NCBI RefSeq assembly: GCF_003937915.1
Contig: NZ_RHUM01000009.1
Location: 1 to 64,000 of the forward strand
DNA: 64,000 bases
Direction of reading: 5' to 3'
Origin: Erwinia sp. 198
Lineage (GTDB): Bacteria > Pseudomonadota > Gammaproteobacteria > Enterobacterales > Enterobacteriaceae
The translations under genes were made by a program, and so were the position numbers. The notes under the pieces are model-generated. The model saw nothing but the letters and a program-made list of their open reading frames with translations, had not been told where the DNA came from and did not search any database. Shown piece after piece: positions 1 through 8,425 of this stretch. How positions within the stretch are numbered: position 1 is the stretch's first letter; each line of letters starts with the position of its first letter.

Positions 1-756
1 GCGGGCGGGCTTGCCGGGGACAGTGCGGGTAGTGCGGTGACGGGCGCGCAGGCCGGGAAGAATGCGGTTGAGAATAATGAATTGTTTAATTTGCCCTCAG
101 GCCTGAATAATTACGGCCTTGCACAGGGTAGCTTAATGACAAATACAGATAATCAGGTCGATGAAAATGGGAAAGCACTCCCGGGCATGACATTGCAAGA
201 TAAAGCAGTTCTTTCGGCAGATATGGCTAAAGGCAACCTGCCTGCCGGTCAGAATCCGGCAACAGGATTTTTAACGGCCTGGGGGGCAGGGGTGACGACG
301 TTTGTGGCGCCGGTGTTACTGCCAGCCACTGCGACAGCTGAGGCGGTAATGGGCGCAGGTGCGATAGGCGGCACAGCTAACGTGTTTAACCAACTAAGTA
401 GTGGAGAGCCGTTCAGCGCCACGGATGCACTGATTGCAACCGGTGTCAGTTCTTTAACGCAGGGTAAAGGATTTTGGTTCACTGAAGCAGCGAGCGTTGC
501 CGGTGCGTATGCGGGAGCCAGGCTGCAGGGTAAAAATACTTTAGCACCGATGATTGGAGCAGGTTTAGGGACACTGGGGGGCGCAGCGATAGGTAAAGGA
601 GTGGAGAAGGTGCAGGCCACAATCCCTCAGTTTACAATACCTAAAATAACAGGGGCAGTCGCTGAATCTGCAGGTTCTGAATATCTCGGAAGTTCCGCAC
701 AAAATCTTGCTGAAAAAGTTCAAAGAAAACTGGAGAGAAGTAGTAATGCAAAATAA
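1..756 (+). CDS. cdiA: CdiA-type contact-dependent inhibition toxin, C-terminal end (partial)
   Basis: The reading frame is open from the first base, so this is the 3' end of a much larger gene. It carries the Gly/Ala-rich pretoxin tail and then the VENN motif (NAVENNELF), which in CdiA proteins marks the start of the variable toxin domain. The toxin part has no nuclease motif that I recognise. It is rich in small and hydrophobic residues, with several Gly/Ala stretches that could insert in membranes. The next gene, which overlaps its end, is a small two-segment membrane protein. In known CDI systems a membrane immunity protein goes with a pore-forming or ionophore toxin, so that mode of action is inferred. 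The family is well supported; the toxin activity is not. Confidence 0.75.
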   Translation, partial: AGGLAGDSAGSAVTGAQAGKNAVENNELFNLPSGLNNYGLAQGSLMTNTDNQVDENGKALPGMTLQDKAVLSADMAKGNLPAGQNPATGFLTAWGAGVTTFVAPVLLPATATAEAVMGAGAIGGTANVFNQLSSGEPFSATDALIATGVSSLTQGKGFWFTEAASVAGAYAGARLQGKNTLAPMIGAGLGTLGGAAIGKGVEKVQATIPQFTIPKITGAVAESAGSEYLGSSAQNLAEKVQRKLERSSNAK

Positions 757-994
757 TAAAATTAAAATTTTATTATTGTTAGTGGTTTTATGGGTGGTTG
801 GCCTTTTTACTTTTCTTGTAGGTGGTCGATTGCTTATATCTTTAGTATCCTATTGCTTAGTTGATGATTTTGATTTTGATAGAAATGACTTGATTAGAGG
901 ATTGGAAATATCAATCGGATGCGGGGTTATTATTGGTGTGGGGCAGTTTCTCATGTCGAAAGAGAAATCAGCCTCACCAACAGACTACAAGTAA
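746..994 (+). CDS. cdiI: Putative CdiI-type immunity protein, small membrane protein
   Basis: This 82-residue protein starts at the ATG at 746, overlapping the toxin stop by 11 bases, with GGAGAG about 8 bases upstream. An earlier in-frame ATG at 707 has no such site and lies inside the toxin gene. There are two predicted membrane segments: a leucine-rich one at about residues 6-30 and a Gly/Ile-rich one near 60-75. Between them is an acidic loop with repeated Asp-Phe pairs. Position directly after a CdiA C-terminus and the overlap argue for the cognate immunity protein. I do not recognise the sequence family, so the assignment rests on context. Confidence 0.6.
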   Translation: MQNNKIKILLLLVVLWVVGLFTFLVGGRLLISLVSYCLVDDFDFDRNDLIRGLEISIGCGVIIGVGQFLMSKEKSASPTDYK

Positions 995-1117
995 AATATG
1001 CTAATGCTGGCCAATCGATACAGGATGTTTTTTAACTGACGATTGATGCTTGGTTAGTTACAGGCCTGCCAGCCCTTTGTGACAAGTCGTTTAGAGAAAA
1101 CGGGTTGAGAGGCAATA

Positions 1118-1716
1118 GTGCAGAGATTGGCCAGCGTCAGCCAGAGGGGCGGCTGTACCTTATCGGGTGAAAGTCATTCACGATATGGCACCCACGAAAG
1201 GCCTGGAAGGCAAAAGGTGGTTAAAGTGGAGACCAACCTGATAGTGCACGCGGTACCGGGTGCGGCGCTGGCGGGAGCATCAGGCGGGGCGACGGGCAAG
1301 TATATTGCGCAGCAGCTCTATCCGGACAGCGTGGTGACCGGGGCGCTGGCCAGGGAAAATGCTGTTGAGAATAATGCGCTGAGTGGAGATAACGCCCGTC
1401 AGCCAGTCAAAGAAAGTGCGGAATGGTGGAAGAAACAGGCACGCGACAAGCTGGGTAAAGGCACGACATCAGCTACAGCAAACAGCATTATTAATGCTAT
1501 TGCGGATAGCGGCGATACGGCAACAGGTTCAGCGGATTATGTTGCCGATGCGGCAATGATGCTGGCTTCGTGTGCAACGGGTAACGGCTACTGCCCGCAA
1601 GCATTGAATAACCTGTCCGGGAAAACCAGACGGTAGTTGAAGATGGATGTAAAATATCAGAGTGGAGCACTGATGTAAAAAGTGTCTTTGATTTTTACAA
1701 CAGCCTTAAAGAGTAA
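1118..1716 (+). pseudogene. Orphan CdiA C-terminal fragment with a one-base frameshift
   Basis: From about 1225 the frame encodes a CdiA-like pretoxin segment (NLIVHAVPGAALAG, ARENAVENNAL) and a toxin-like tail. The frame stops at 1636. If one A is added to the AAAA run near 1622, translation continues in the next frame as about 30 more codons (QTVVEDGCKISEWS, ending FDFYNSLKE) to a stop at 1714-1716. This suggests a deletion in a short homopolymer or a base-calling error. There is no long CdiA body upstream, so it is a displaced orphan toxin tail, as is common downstream of cdi loci. No start codon is convincing. Confidence 0.6.
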
Positions 1717-2034
1717 GTAAAACATGGTTGTCAGCCTTGGTTTTTTAGCCATGTTTATATCTATAGGGGCAATGAACTATTCGTACATAATAGCGAACGC
1801 ACCGACAGGAAAAAAGCCCTAAGGGCGATGATGTGTGGATAGATATAAGCTGTAAACTGACGCAAGTTTCAAAGGACAACGACCGCTGCGCCAGCAGATA
1901 ACCAGCGCGGGCGGCAGCCTCATCTTCACGGCGAGTGATAAAAACAATTTTTAATGACGTATCGGCAAGAAATTTAGTACAATCCCATCTCAAACAAAGG
2001 GATTTAATCAACTCAGTAAAAAAGGGAATGAGTA
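1717..2034. other. Intergenic region upstream of the Ail-like gene
   Basis: I see no supported gene here. A minus-strand frame at 1745-2011 has no ribosome site or recognisable domain. The segment presumably holds the promoter of the outer-membrane protein gene that follows. Confidence 0.4.
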
Positions 2035-2598
2035 ATGAAAGTAAAAATTACCGCATTGGCATTAGTTTGTAGTGGCCTGTTGGTCAGCACCGGCGTATTG
2101 GCTGACAGCCATACTTTGTCGGTTGGCTATGCACAGAGCAAGGTCGAAGATTTTAAAAATATTCGCGGCGTCAACGTTCAGTACCGCTATGAATGGGATT
2201 CACCCGTCAGCATTATCGGTTCCTTTAGCTATATGAAAGGCGATGACAGCTATTCTGAAAGGGTTGAGGCTTTTGACGATATTAGCGGTTATGATGGCAA
2301 AATAGATGTGAAATATTACTCGTTTATGGCTGGCCCGGCCTGGCGTATTAACGACTACGTCAGCCTCTATGCCCTTGCCGGTATGGCGCATACAAAAGTA
2401 GAAGACAAAACAACCTATCTTGCTGCGTATTCAGAAGAGGATAATGCAAGCAAAACGTCGTTTGCTTATGGTGCTGGCGTGGCTATTAATCCGACAGACT
2501 ATCTTTCCGTAAATATCGGTTATGAAGGCACGCGCGTTAAATTCAATGATGACGTAGCGATAAACGGTTTTAATATCGGTCTTGGGTATCGTTTCTGA
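2035..2598 (+). CDS. Ail/OmpX/Lom-family outer membrane beta-barrel protein
   Basis: The 187-residue protein has a cleavable signal peptide (about residues 1-23, ending GVLAD). A mature domain of alternating hydrophobic/aromatic strands follows, ending in the C-terminal Tyr-Arg-Phe that is typical of outer-membrane barrels. Length and pattern (HTLSVGYAQ, the GAGVAINPTDYLSVNIGYEG region) match the Ail/Lom/OmpX family of 8-stranded barrels. These are involved in adhesion, serum resistance or envelope stress, and are often carried by phages or islands. AAAGGG precedes the ATG. It lies between two toxin-immunity genes in an accessory cluster, so horizontal origin is plausible. Confidence 0.85.
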   Translation: MKVKITALALVCSGLLVSTGVLADSHTLSVGYAQSKVEDFKNIRGVNVQYRYEWDSPVSIIGSFSYMKGDDSYSERVEAFDDISGYDGKIDVKYYSFMAGPAWRINDYVSLYALAGMAHTKVEDKTTYLAAYSEEDNASKTSFAYGAGVAINPTDYLSVNIGYEGTRVKFNDDVAINGFNIGLGYRF

Positions 2599-2613
2599 TT
2601 TCTCCCTGTATGA

Positions 2614-2640
2614 ATCCCGGCTAAACTGTCGGGGTTTATT
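2614..2640 (+). terminator. Weak intrinsic terminator after the Ail-like gene
   Basis: A short GC stem (CCCG paired with CGGG) is followed by GTTTATT just downstream of the stop codon. The stem is short, so confidence is limited. Confidence 0.35.
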
Positions 2641-2692
2641 ACGTCTAATAGCTATTAAAACAGAATGATTCAATTAACAATGAGCGTAGAAA

Positions 2693-3253
2693 ATGTTTTT
2701 TGGTGATCCTTATCGTTTTGCCATTTTTGCTGAATGTATTCCTGACTGGAATCCTCCTTCAGGCTCTTTCTACAATGGGCTTTTCTACTACAGTATTGAC
2801 GGCAACTTTTTCCCGCAGGATTTAAGAACGGCAACGCTCTGTGTGGATGTTAATACACTCCTGGATCCCGCTAATGCCCTATACACGCCGCCGGTAAATG
2901 CAGAGGTGTTCGCTATGCCCGCGCCTGACGCTTTCAAATATTTATATAATCTGACCTGGCCAGAAAGCACGGCAGAGGAGGAGTACCCGGAAGGGGATCC
3001 TGTTTACCGTGCAGATACAGAAAATATTTCCGAAAGCGGCGCCTCTGTTTTTGCTGTTTCCGATGGCAAGATGGTCAGGATCCTGGCAGCCAGAACGCAG
3101 CGACTTGTGCAAAAAAAGGATAGCGACCGCTATGAATGGGTCGATGAAAAGGCACTGAACATTGCTGAAATCACCCTTGCCAGCAGTGAAATAGCGGCAA
3201 TTCTGGATAAAATAAAAAATTATTATTCTTCCCTTACGCCATTACCTGAATAA
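2693..3253 (+). CDS. Imm42-like immunity protein
   Basis: This 186-residue cytoplasmic protein has no signal or membrane segment. Its N-terminus (MFFGDPYRFAIF, then a Trp-Asn segment, GLFYYSIDG and LRTATLCVDV) resembles the immunity 42 family found beside polymorphic toxins. I recall this pattern rather than having searched for it. No toxin gene is adjacent: upstream is the Ail-like gene and, 1 kb away, the broken CdiA tail. It may be the orphaned immunity gene of that tail. A strong inverted repeat follows the stop codon. Confidence 0.55.
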   Translation: MFFGDPYRFAIFAECIPDWNPPSGSFYNGLFYYSIDGNFFPQDLRTATLCVDVNTLLDPANALYTPPVNAEVFAMPAPDAFKYLYNLTWPESTAEEEYPEGDPVYRADTENISESGASVFAVSDGKMVRILAARTQRLVQKKDSDRYEWVDEKALNIAEITLASSEIAAILDKIKNYYSSLTPLPE

Positions 3254-3269
3254 GCTTGTCCTGACAAGC
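3254..3269 (+). terminator. Hairpin after the Imm42-like gene
   Basis: GCTTGTC and GACAAGC form a perfect 7-bp stem with a 2-base spacer directly after the stop codon. It merges into the octamer repeat and has no T-tract, so it may be part of the repeat structure rather than a true terminator. Confidence 0.35.
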
Positions 3270-3352
3270 CAGCAAGCCAGCAAGCCAGCAAGCCAGCAAG
3301 CCAGCAAGCCAGCAAGCCAGCAAGCCAGCAAGCCAGCAAGCCAGCAAGCCAG
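3266..3352. repeat. Tandem octamer repeat AAGCCAGC, about 10.9 copies
   Basis: Ten perfect AAGCCAGC units run from 3266 to 3345, followed by a seventh-base-truncated eleventh unit. The array lies in the gap between two convergent genes, 12 bases after the Imm42-like stop and 6 bases before the SymE-like stop. It ends in an inverted repeat (AAGCCA-GGA-TGGCTT). Eight-base units are prone to slipped-strand changes in copy number. The array is not inside either reading frame. Confidence 0.95.
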
Positions 3353-3358
3353 GATGGC

Positions 3359-3706
3359 TTACACAAAGCCCCCGTTACTCCGCCTGAACACTGGTGCATC
3401 GTCGCTATCCTGCAACGCGCCGGGGAAATCCTTTATCCACTGCTTCACCTTTTTATGATTGATATGCGCTACGCTCAATCCCTCAACACAGCCCCACAGC
3501 TCGCGGCCGTTTTGCGCCGTGATCACAATACATTCCGGCATCACGCGCACTTTCAGCGGCATCCCTTCGGCAAAGCCTGCCTGTTCTATCCACTCGCCGC
3601 GTAAAAATATCGCTCGGTGCGCGGCGCGGCTGTAAAACTCGCAGCGAGTGGTCGGCTGCGGTACTTCAGTTACGCGCGGTTCTGACTTACAATCCGTCTT
3701 AGCCAT
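3359..3706 (-). CDS. SymE-family type I toxin-like protein
   Basis: A 115-residue protein with a SymE/AbrB-like core: about residues 35-60 (IFLRGEWIEQAGF, then GMPLKVRVMPECIVI) match the SymE pattern of an [LIF]xGxWLxxAGF motif followed by a short beta-rich swapped-hairpin region. E. coli SymE is an SOS-induced, RNA-targeting or nucleoid-condensing toxin kept off by the antisense RNA SymR. In this family the genes often accompany Rhs or CDI loci, which fits the neighbourhood. I saw no LexA box in front of the ATG, so SOS control is not supported here. The antisense RNA, if any, would lie in 3600-3800. Confidence 0.7.
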   Translation of the reverse strand: MAKTDCKSEPRVTEVPQPTTRCEFYSRAAHRAIFLRGEWIEQAGFAEGMPLKVRVMPECIVITAQNGRELWGCVEGLSVAHINHKKVKQWIKDFPGALQDSDDAPVFRRSNGGFV

Positions 3707-4138
3707 GATTAACTCCCAAACAGTTAGTTGTGGTTAGCGGTGATAGCGGGTTCCTACCCCGTTATTACCGCGCTAAAAACACCTCTCTTCTCCTTCTTCC
3801 TGTCTTCCCTCATTGCTTAAATATACGCCTTCTCCTGTGCAAACTCGCTGAAAACGCAACGATAAAATGCGAGGCAGTTCCACAAACTGCATTAATGTTT
3901 TTCTCTGACGTACCTCGCCTGGTTAATATCTTTTTTTACCATTGCTGAAACCGAGCTCTGTGCCGGACGACAGGCTATTCAACGATAAATAACGGCAAAT
4001 CGGGGCGGACAGGCAATCCTTGCCAGACGGCCAGCGGCGGAAAACCGGCGATCGGCGTCCGACTGGTCAGCGACCCGTTATCCACTAAACTCATTAAGGT
4101 AGTTGATAGATCCCTTTTATAACGGCAAGGAGAACGGC
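3707..4138. other. 430-bp intergenic region
   Basis: No gene can be supported. A plus-strand frame at 3730-3948 lacks a ribosome site and domain content. The region must hold divergent promoters for the SymE-like gene and the GvpU-like gene, and would be the place for a SymR-like antisense RNA. Confidence 0.4.
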
Positions 4139-4567
4139 ATGTCTGAACAAAGTGAAATGACTAACGTGTTCGCCAGTAAAATGCGCGACGCCGATCTGAA
4201 CTTTATCGCTAATATCGCCAGTAAATTGGGCGTCGGCCTGGGCGTTACGCTGTTTGTAAAAGGCGCGCTGGTAACGGGCAACACCATTTCCGGTAAGGAA
4301 TATTACGAGAAAATCGCCGAGTTTTTTGGCGACGCGCAGGAAGGCACGGTAGAGCAGGCAATAGCGAATTATTTTAAACGCACCGGCGAGGCCTACTACA
4401 CGCCGGAAGATGACGATGCGTCAGTGCCGCTTAATTTTCTGCATCTGAAAGATGTCGCCTTCCGGTTAGGATCGGAAAAGTTCTCGCATCATAAAAACGG
4501 GCTGTTAAGGATTAAAATAGAAGAGATAGATGGCTTTATGTTGGGCATTTCGTCGAACGAAGAATAG
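4139..4567 (+). CDS. GvpU-like protein
   Basis: The 142-residue soluble protein starts at the ATG at 4139, which has AAGGAG 6 bases upstream; an earlier in-frame ATG at 4103 does not. Its pattern (GVTLFVKGALVTGNTISGKEYY in two parts, then FLHLKDVAF and a C-terminal IDGFMLGI) resembles GvpU, an accessory protein of bacterial gas-vesicle clusters. No other gas-vesicle gene is present, so it probably has another role here. Homologues do occur alone in enterobacteria. The family call is from memory of the motif order. Confidence 0.6.
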   Translation: MSEQSEMTNVFASKMRDADLNFIANIASKLGVGLGVTLFVKGALVTGNTISGKEYYEKIAEFFGDAQEGTVEQAIANYFKRTGEAYYTPEDDDASVPLNFLHLKDVAFRLGSEKFSHHKNGLLRIKIEEIDGFMLGISSNEE

Positions 4568-4650
4568 CGCGGCGTGCAGAGTTTTAGCAGAGAATAATCG
4601 TGTTAGCCTGTTATGCTCAGGCTAACCGTGCACCTGTTCGGTAAAGCACG

Positions 4651-4683
4651 CCGTTGCCGCCTGCTGAGGGCAGGCGGCAACGG
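4651..4683. repeat. Long GC-rich inverted repeat (REP-like) between converging genes
   Basis: A 14-bp perfect stem (CCGTTGCCGCCTGC and its complement) with a 5-base loop lies between the GvpU-like gene and the mfd stop. It has no T-tract on either side, so it looks more like a REP element or mRNA-stabilising hairpin than a classical terminator. Confidence 0.6.
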
Positions 4684-4694
4684 CAGCAGACGCA

Positions 4695-7600
4695 TCAGGC
4701 GGCGTTTTCCAGCACCTGCGTCATAAAGTCGCGCACCCATTTCACCCGCAGCTTGCGCTCGGCGAGGTCGCGCACAAACTTCAGCTTCGTTGGGCCGTCA
4801 AGCCGCCAGTTCTGCGGCTCTTTTTGCAACAGGCCAATCAGCCAGGACGGGTCGGCTTTGTTTTTCTCCGCAAACTCTATAAAACCGCCTTTCTCGCTCG
4901 CTTCAACGCGCCGGATGCCAATTTTCTTCGCCAGCAGGCGCAGCGTGGCGATATCCAGCAGGTTGCGCGCCGGGTCCGGCAGCTGGCCGAAGCGGTCAAT
5001 AAGCTCCACTTTCAAATCGTCCAGCTCGCCTTCCTGCTGCGCGCTGGCGATGCGCTTATAGAACGACAGGCGGGTATTTACATCCGGAATATAATCGTCC
5101 GGCAGCAGCGACGGCATCCGCAGTTCGATATCGGTCTGGCTGTTGGTCAGATCTTCCAGCGACGGCTCGCGGCCTTCCTTCAGCGCGTCCACGGCGTTTT
5201 CCAGCAGCTCCATATACAGCGAGAAGCCAATCGTCTCCATCTGGCCGCTCTGATCCTCGCCCAGCAGCTCGCCCGCGCCGCGAATTTCCAGATCGTGCGT
5301 TGCCAGCGCAAAACCGGCGCCCAGATCCTCCAGCGAGGCGATCGCCTCCAGACGCTTGTGCGCGTCGGTGGTCATCGCTTTTGGATGCGGTGTCAGCAGC
5401 CACGCATAGGCCTGATGATGCGAACGGCCCACGCGGCCGCGTAGCTGATGCAGCTGCGCCAGGCCAAAATGGTCGGCGCGCTCGATAATAATGGTATTCG
5501 CGGTCGGGATATCGATGCCGGTTTCAATAATCGTGGTGCAGACCAGCACGTTAAAACGCTGATGATGGAAATCGTTCATCACCCGTTCCAGATCGCGCTC
5601 GCGCATCTGGCCGTGACCCACGGCGACGCGCGCCTCCGGCACCAGCTCCGCAATGCGATGAGCGGCTTTTTCAATGTTCTCCACGTCGTTATAGAGGTAA
5701 TAAACCTGGCCGCCGCGCAGCACTTCACGCAGGATAGCTTCGCGTACCACCAGGTTATCGAACTCGCGGACAAAGGTTTTCACCGCCAGACGACGGGCAG
5801 GCGGCGTGGCGATAATCGACAGGTCGCGCATGCCGCTCATCGCCATATTCAGCGTGCGGGGGATAGGCGTCGCGGTCAGCGTCAGAATATCAACATCGGC
5901 CCGCATCGCCTTGATGCGCTCTTTATGGCGCACGCCGAAGCGGTGCTCTTCATCCACAATCAGCAGCCCCAGATCGCGCCATTTGATTTCGCTCTGCAGC
6001 AGCTTATGGGTGCCGATCAGAATATCAATTTTGCCTTCACGCGCTTCTTCCAGGATCTGCGACTGCTCTTTCGCGCTGCGGAAACGGGAAAGCATTTCAA
6101 TGCGCACCGGCCAGTTGGCGAAGCGATCGCGGAAGTTATCGTAATGCTGTTGGGCGAGCAGGGTGGTCGGCACCAGCACCGCAACCTGCTTATGGTTCTC
6201 TACCGCGAGGAAAGCGGCGCGCATCGCCACTTCGGTTTTACCAAAGCCGACGTCGCCGCACACCAGACGATCCATCGCCAGCGGCTGGCACATATCGCTG
6301 AGCACCGCGTTAATCGCCTGCGCCTGATCCGGCGTGGTTTCAAACGGGAAGCTGTCGCAAAAAAGCTGATACTGCTCGCGATCGTGCTTAAAGGCAAAGC
6401 CCGCTTTGGCCGCTCGCTGAGCATAGATATCCAGCAGCTCGGCGGCCACGTCGCGGACTTTTTCCGCTGCTTTCTGCCGCGCGCGCGACCAGGCATCGCT
6501 GCCTAGCTTGTGCAGCGGCGCATTTTCGTCCGCGCCGCCGGCGTAGCGGCTAATCAGATGCAGCGAAGAGACCGGCACGTAGAGTTTGGCGTCTCCGGCA
6601 TAGGTCAGCATCAGGTATTCCGCCGTGATGCCGCCGGTTTCCAGCGTGGTCAGGCCAATATAGCGGCCGACGCCGTGCTCCAGATGCACCACCGGCTGGC
6701 CGGGATGCAGCTCGGCCAGGTTGCGGATCAGCACGTCCGGGTTGATGGAGCGGCGCGTGTCCTGACGGCGGCGGCTGACGCGCTCGCCCAGCAGATCGCT
6801 TTCGCAAATCAGCGCGCGGTTGCGCAGGCTGTCGATAAAGCCGTGCTCGCTGGCGCCGACGATCAGGTAAGCGCCGGGCTGCTCCGCCTCATGCAGCGCA
6901 TGAACGGTCTTCGGCACCAGCTTAATGCGGGCCAGCAGCTCCTGAAGCGCCTCGCGGCGGCCTTCGCTCTCTACCGAAAAAATCACCGGGCCGCTGAACG
7001 ATTCCAGAAAACGACGCAGCGCATCCAGCGGCGCTTTTGCCTGCGCCTGGACGGCCAGGTCGGGCAGCGGCTGATAGCCCAGGTTAGCGTTGACGGCTTT
7101 TTCCGGCAGCGCCTCGTTTTTCAGCTGCACGCGCGGCCAGTTTTTCAGCTCGCTGAACAGTTCGTTGGTGCGCAGCCACAGTTTTTCCGGCGGCAGCAGC
7201 GGACGCATCGGATCGACGCGACGGTTTTCAAACCGCGCCATCACTTCCTGCCAGAAGCGTTCCGCCGCGCCTTCCAGATCGCCGGTGTTAATCAGCAGCG
7301 TATTGGCCGGAAGATAGCTGAACAGCGCGGGCAGCGACTGCTCAAAAAAGAGCGGCTGCCAGTATTCGATACCGGACGGCAGCGTGCCTTTGCTGACCTG
7401 CTGATAAATATGCTCGGCCTCGCGCCGGACGTCAAAGTGCTCGCGCCACTGGGTGCGGAACAGCTCAATGGCCGCTTTGTCCGTGGGAAACTCGTGCGCG
7501 GGCAAAAGATTGATCGCCTCGACCTCTTCCAGCGTGCGCTGGCTGTCGACGTCGAACAGGCGCAGGCTGTCGATTTCATCATCGAAAAAGTCGATGCGGT

Positions 7601-8138
7601 AAGGCTGCTCGCTGCCCATCGGATAGAGATCCAGCAGCGCGCCGCGCGTGGCGTATTCGCCGTGCTCCATCACCTGATCGACGTGACGATAGCCGGCCTG
7701 CTCCAGCTGGGAACGCAGCGTATCCCGCGACAGGCGCTGGCCCTTGCGCATCACCAGCGCATGGCCATGCAGAAAACTGTGCGGACAGACGCGCTGCATC
7801 AGCGTGTTAACCGGCAGGATCAGCACGCCTTTTTCCAGCGAGGGCAGATTATAAAGCGTGGAGAGACGGGAAGAGATGATTTCCTGATGCGGCGAAAAGC
7901 TGTCGAAAGGCAGCGTTTCCCAGTCGGCCAGCGTTAATACCGGCTCATCGGTAAACTGGCGGATTTCATCCTGCAGCCGCAGCGAGGTTTGCATATCCGG
8001 TGCGATAAGCATCACGGGGCCGCCGTGTCGCGCCAGGATTTCAGCACATTCTACCGCGCAGGCGGCACCGGTTAATTGTCCCAGCTGGCGCTGGTCACCT
8101 GCTTTTGCTGGCAGGGTATATCGGGCTTGTTCAGGCAT
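4695..8138 (-). CDS. mfd: Transcription-repair coupling factor Mfd
   Basis: At 1147 residues this matches the length of E. coli Mfd (1148). The order is a UvrB-homology module at the N-terminus, an RNA-polymerase-interacting Tudor-like domain (around LVHLEHGVGRY, near 480-500), and then a RecG-like SF2 translocase. The translocase shows motif I GDVGFGKTE, the DEEH box in VDEEHRFG, TATPIPRTL and the QLRGRVGRS motif. The C-terminal TRCF domain follows. The protein displaces stalled RNA polymerase and recruits UvrA to transcribed-strand lesions. It is transcribed alone on the minus strand and nothing looks damaged. Confidence 0.98.
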   Translation of the reverse strand: MPEQARYTLPAKAGDQRQLGQLTGAACAVECAEILARHGGPVMLIAPDMQTSLRLQDEIRQFTDEPVLTLADWETLPFDSFSPHQEIISSRLSTLYNLPSLEKGVLILPVNTLMQRVCPHSFLHGHALVMRKGQRLSRDTLRSQLEQAGYRHVDQVMEHGEYATRGALLDLYPMGSEQPYRIDFFDDEIDSLRLFDVDSQRTLEEVEAINLLPAHEFPTDKAAIELFRTQWREHFDVRREAEHIYQQVSKGTLPSGIEYWQPLFFEQSLPALFSYLPANTLLINTGDLEGAAERFWQEVMARFENRRVDPMRPLLPPEKLWLRTNELFSELKNWPRVQLKNEALPEKAVNANLGYQPLPDLAVQAQAKAPLDALRRFLESFSGPVIFSVESEGRREALQELLARIKLVPKTVHALHEAEQPGAYLIVGASEHGFIDSLRNRALICESDLLGERVSRRRQDTRRSINPDVLIRNLAELHPGQPVVHLEHGVGRYIGLTTLETGGITAEYLMLTYAGDAKLYVPVSSLHLISRYAGGADENAPLHKLGSDAWSRARQKAAEKVRDVAAELLDIYAQRAAKAGFAFKHDREQYQLFCDSFPFETTPDQAQAINAVLSDMCQPLAMDRLVCGDVGFGKTEVAMRAAFLAVENHKQVAVLVPTTLLAQQHYDNFRDRFANWPVRIEMLSRFRSAKEQSQILEEAREGKIDILIGTHKLLQSEIKWRDLGLLIVDEEHRFGVRHKERIKAMRADVDILTLTATPIPRTLNMAMSGMRDLSIIATPPARRLAVKTFVREFDNLVVREAILREVLRGGQVYYLYNDVENIEKAAHRIAELVPEARVAVGHGQMRERDLERVMNDFHHQRFNVLVCTTIIETGIDIPTANTIIIERADHFGLAQLHQLRGRVGRSHHQAYAWLLTPHPKAMTTDAHKRLEAIASLEDLGAGFALATHDLEIRGAGELLGEDQSGQMETIGFSLYMELLENAVDALKEGREPSLEDLTNSQTDIELRMPSLLPDDYIPDVNTRLSFYKRIASAQQEGELDDLKVELIDRFGQLPDPARNLLDIATLRLLAKKIGIRRVEASEKGGFIEFAEKNKADPSWLIGLLQKEPQNWRLDGPTKLKFVRDLAERKLRVKWVRDFMTQVLENAA

Positions 8139-8215
8139 AGTCAGTTAGTCGGTCTCTTCACATAAAGGGAGAGCAGAAAACGACGCGTTTCCTGTTCGGC
8201 TAACCGAGTATACCT

Positions 8216-8425
8216 CTATTTCGGCGATTGTTGGGTGTAGTGCATTCTGGGTCGGTCAATGTTTGCCCAAATGAGTTCTTTTTCACCGTGATAGCTGTGA
8301 TTGCCATCGTCCCACTTCACGTAATAGCCCGCGGGCGCATCGCCCTGTTCAAATACGTTGACAACCAGTCCTTTAATTTCGCCCGTTTTATGCCGGACAA
8401 TACTGCCTTTTTCATACTTTGACAT
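8216..8425 (-). CDS. Small YodC/DUF2158-like protein
   Basis: The 69-residue soluble protein is basic, with a beta-rich SH3-like core (GSIVRHKTGEIKGLVV, YYVKWDDGNHSY). The layout of short beta strands ending in a Trp-Asp-Asp-Gly turn resembles the YodC/DUF2158 group of small proteins of unknown function. The ATG at 8423-8425 is chosen because GGGAG lies 8 bases upstream; a GTG three codons earlier would sit inside that site. It lies between mfd and lolC, pointing the same way as mfd. Its function is unknown. Confidence 0.6.
   Translation of the reverse strand: MSKYEKGSIVRHKTGEIKGLVVNVFEQGDAPAGYYVKWDDGNHSYHGEKELIWANIDRPRMHYTQQSPK

Noticed and set aside
1745-2011. 88-codon minus-strand frame before the Ail-like gene
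   Set aside because: No start signal and no recognisable protein pattern.
3266-3352. CRISPR array
   Set aside because: The units are 8 bases and contiguous, without spacers, so it is a simple tandem repeat.
5448-6506. 352-codon frame antisense to mfd
   Set aside because: No ribosome site or domain; it is a by-product of GC-rich codon use in mfd, which is clearly coding on the minus strand.
6510-7937. 475-codon frame antisense to mfd
   Set aside because: Low-complexity Arg/Gln/Ala composition and complete overlap with a conserved gene.
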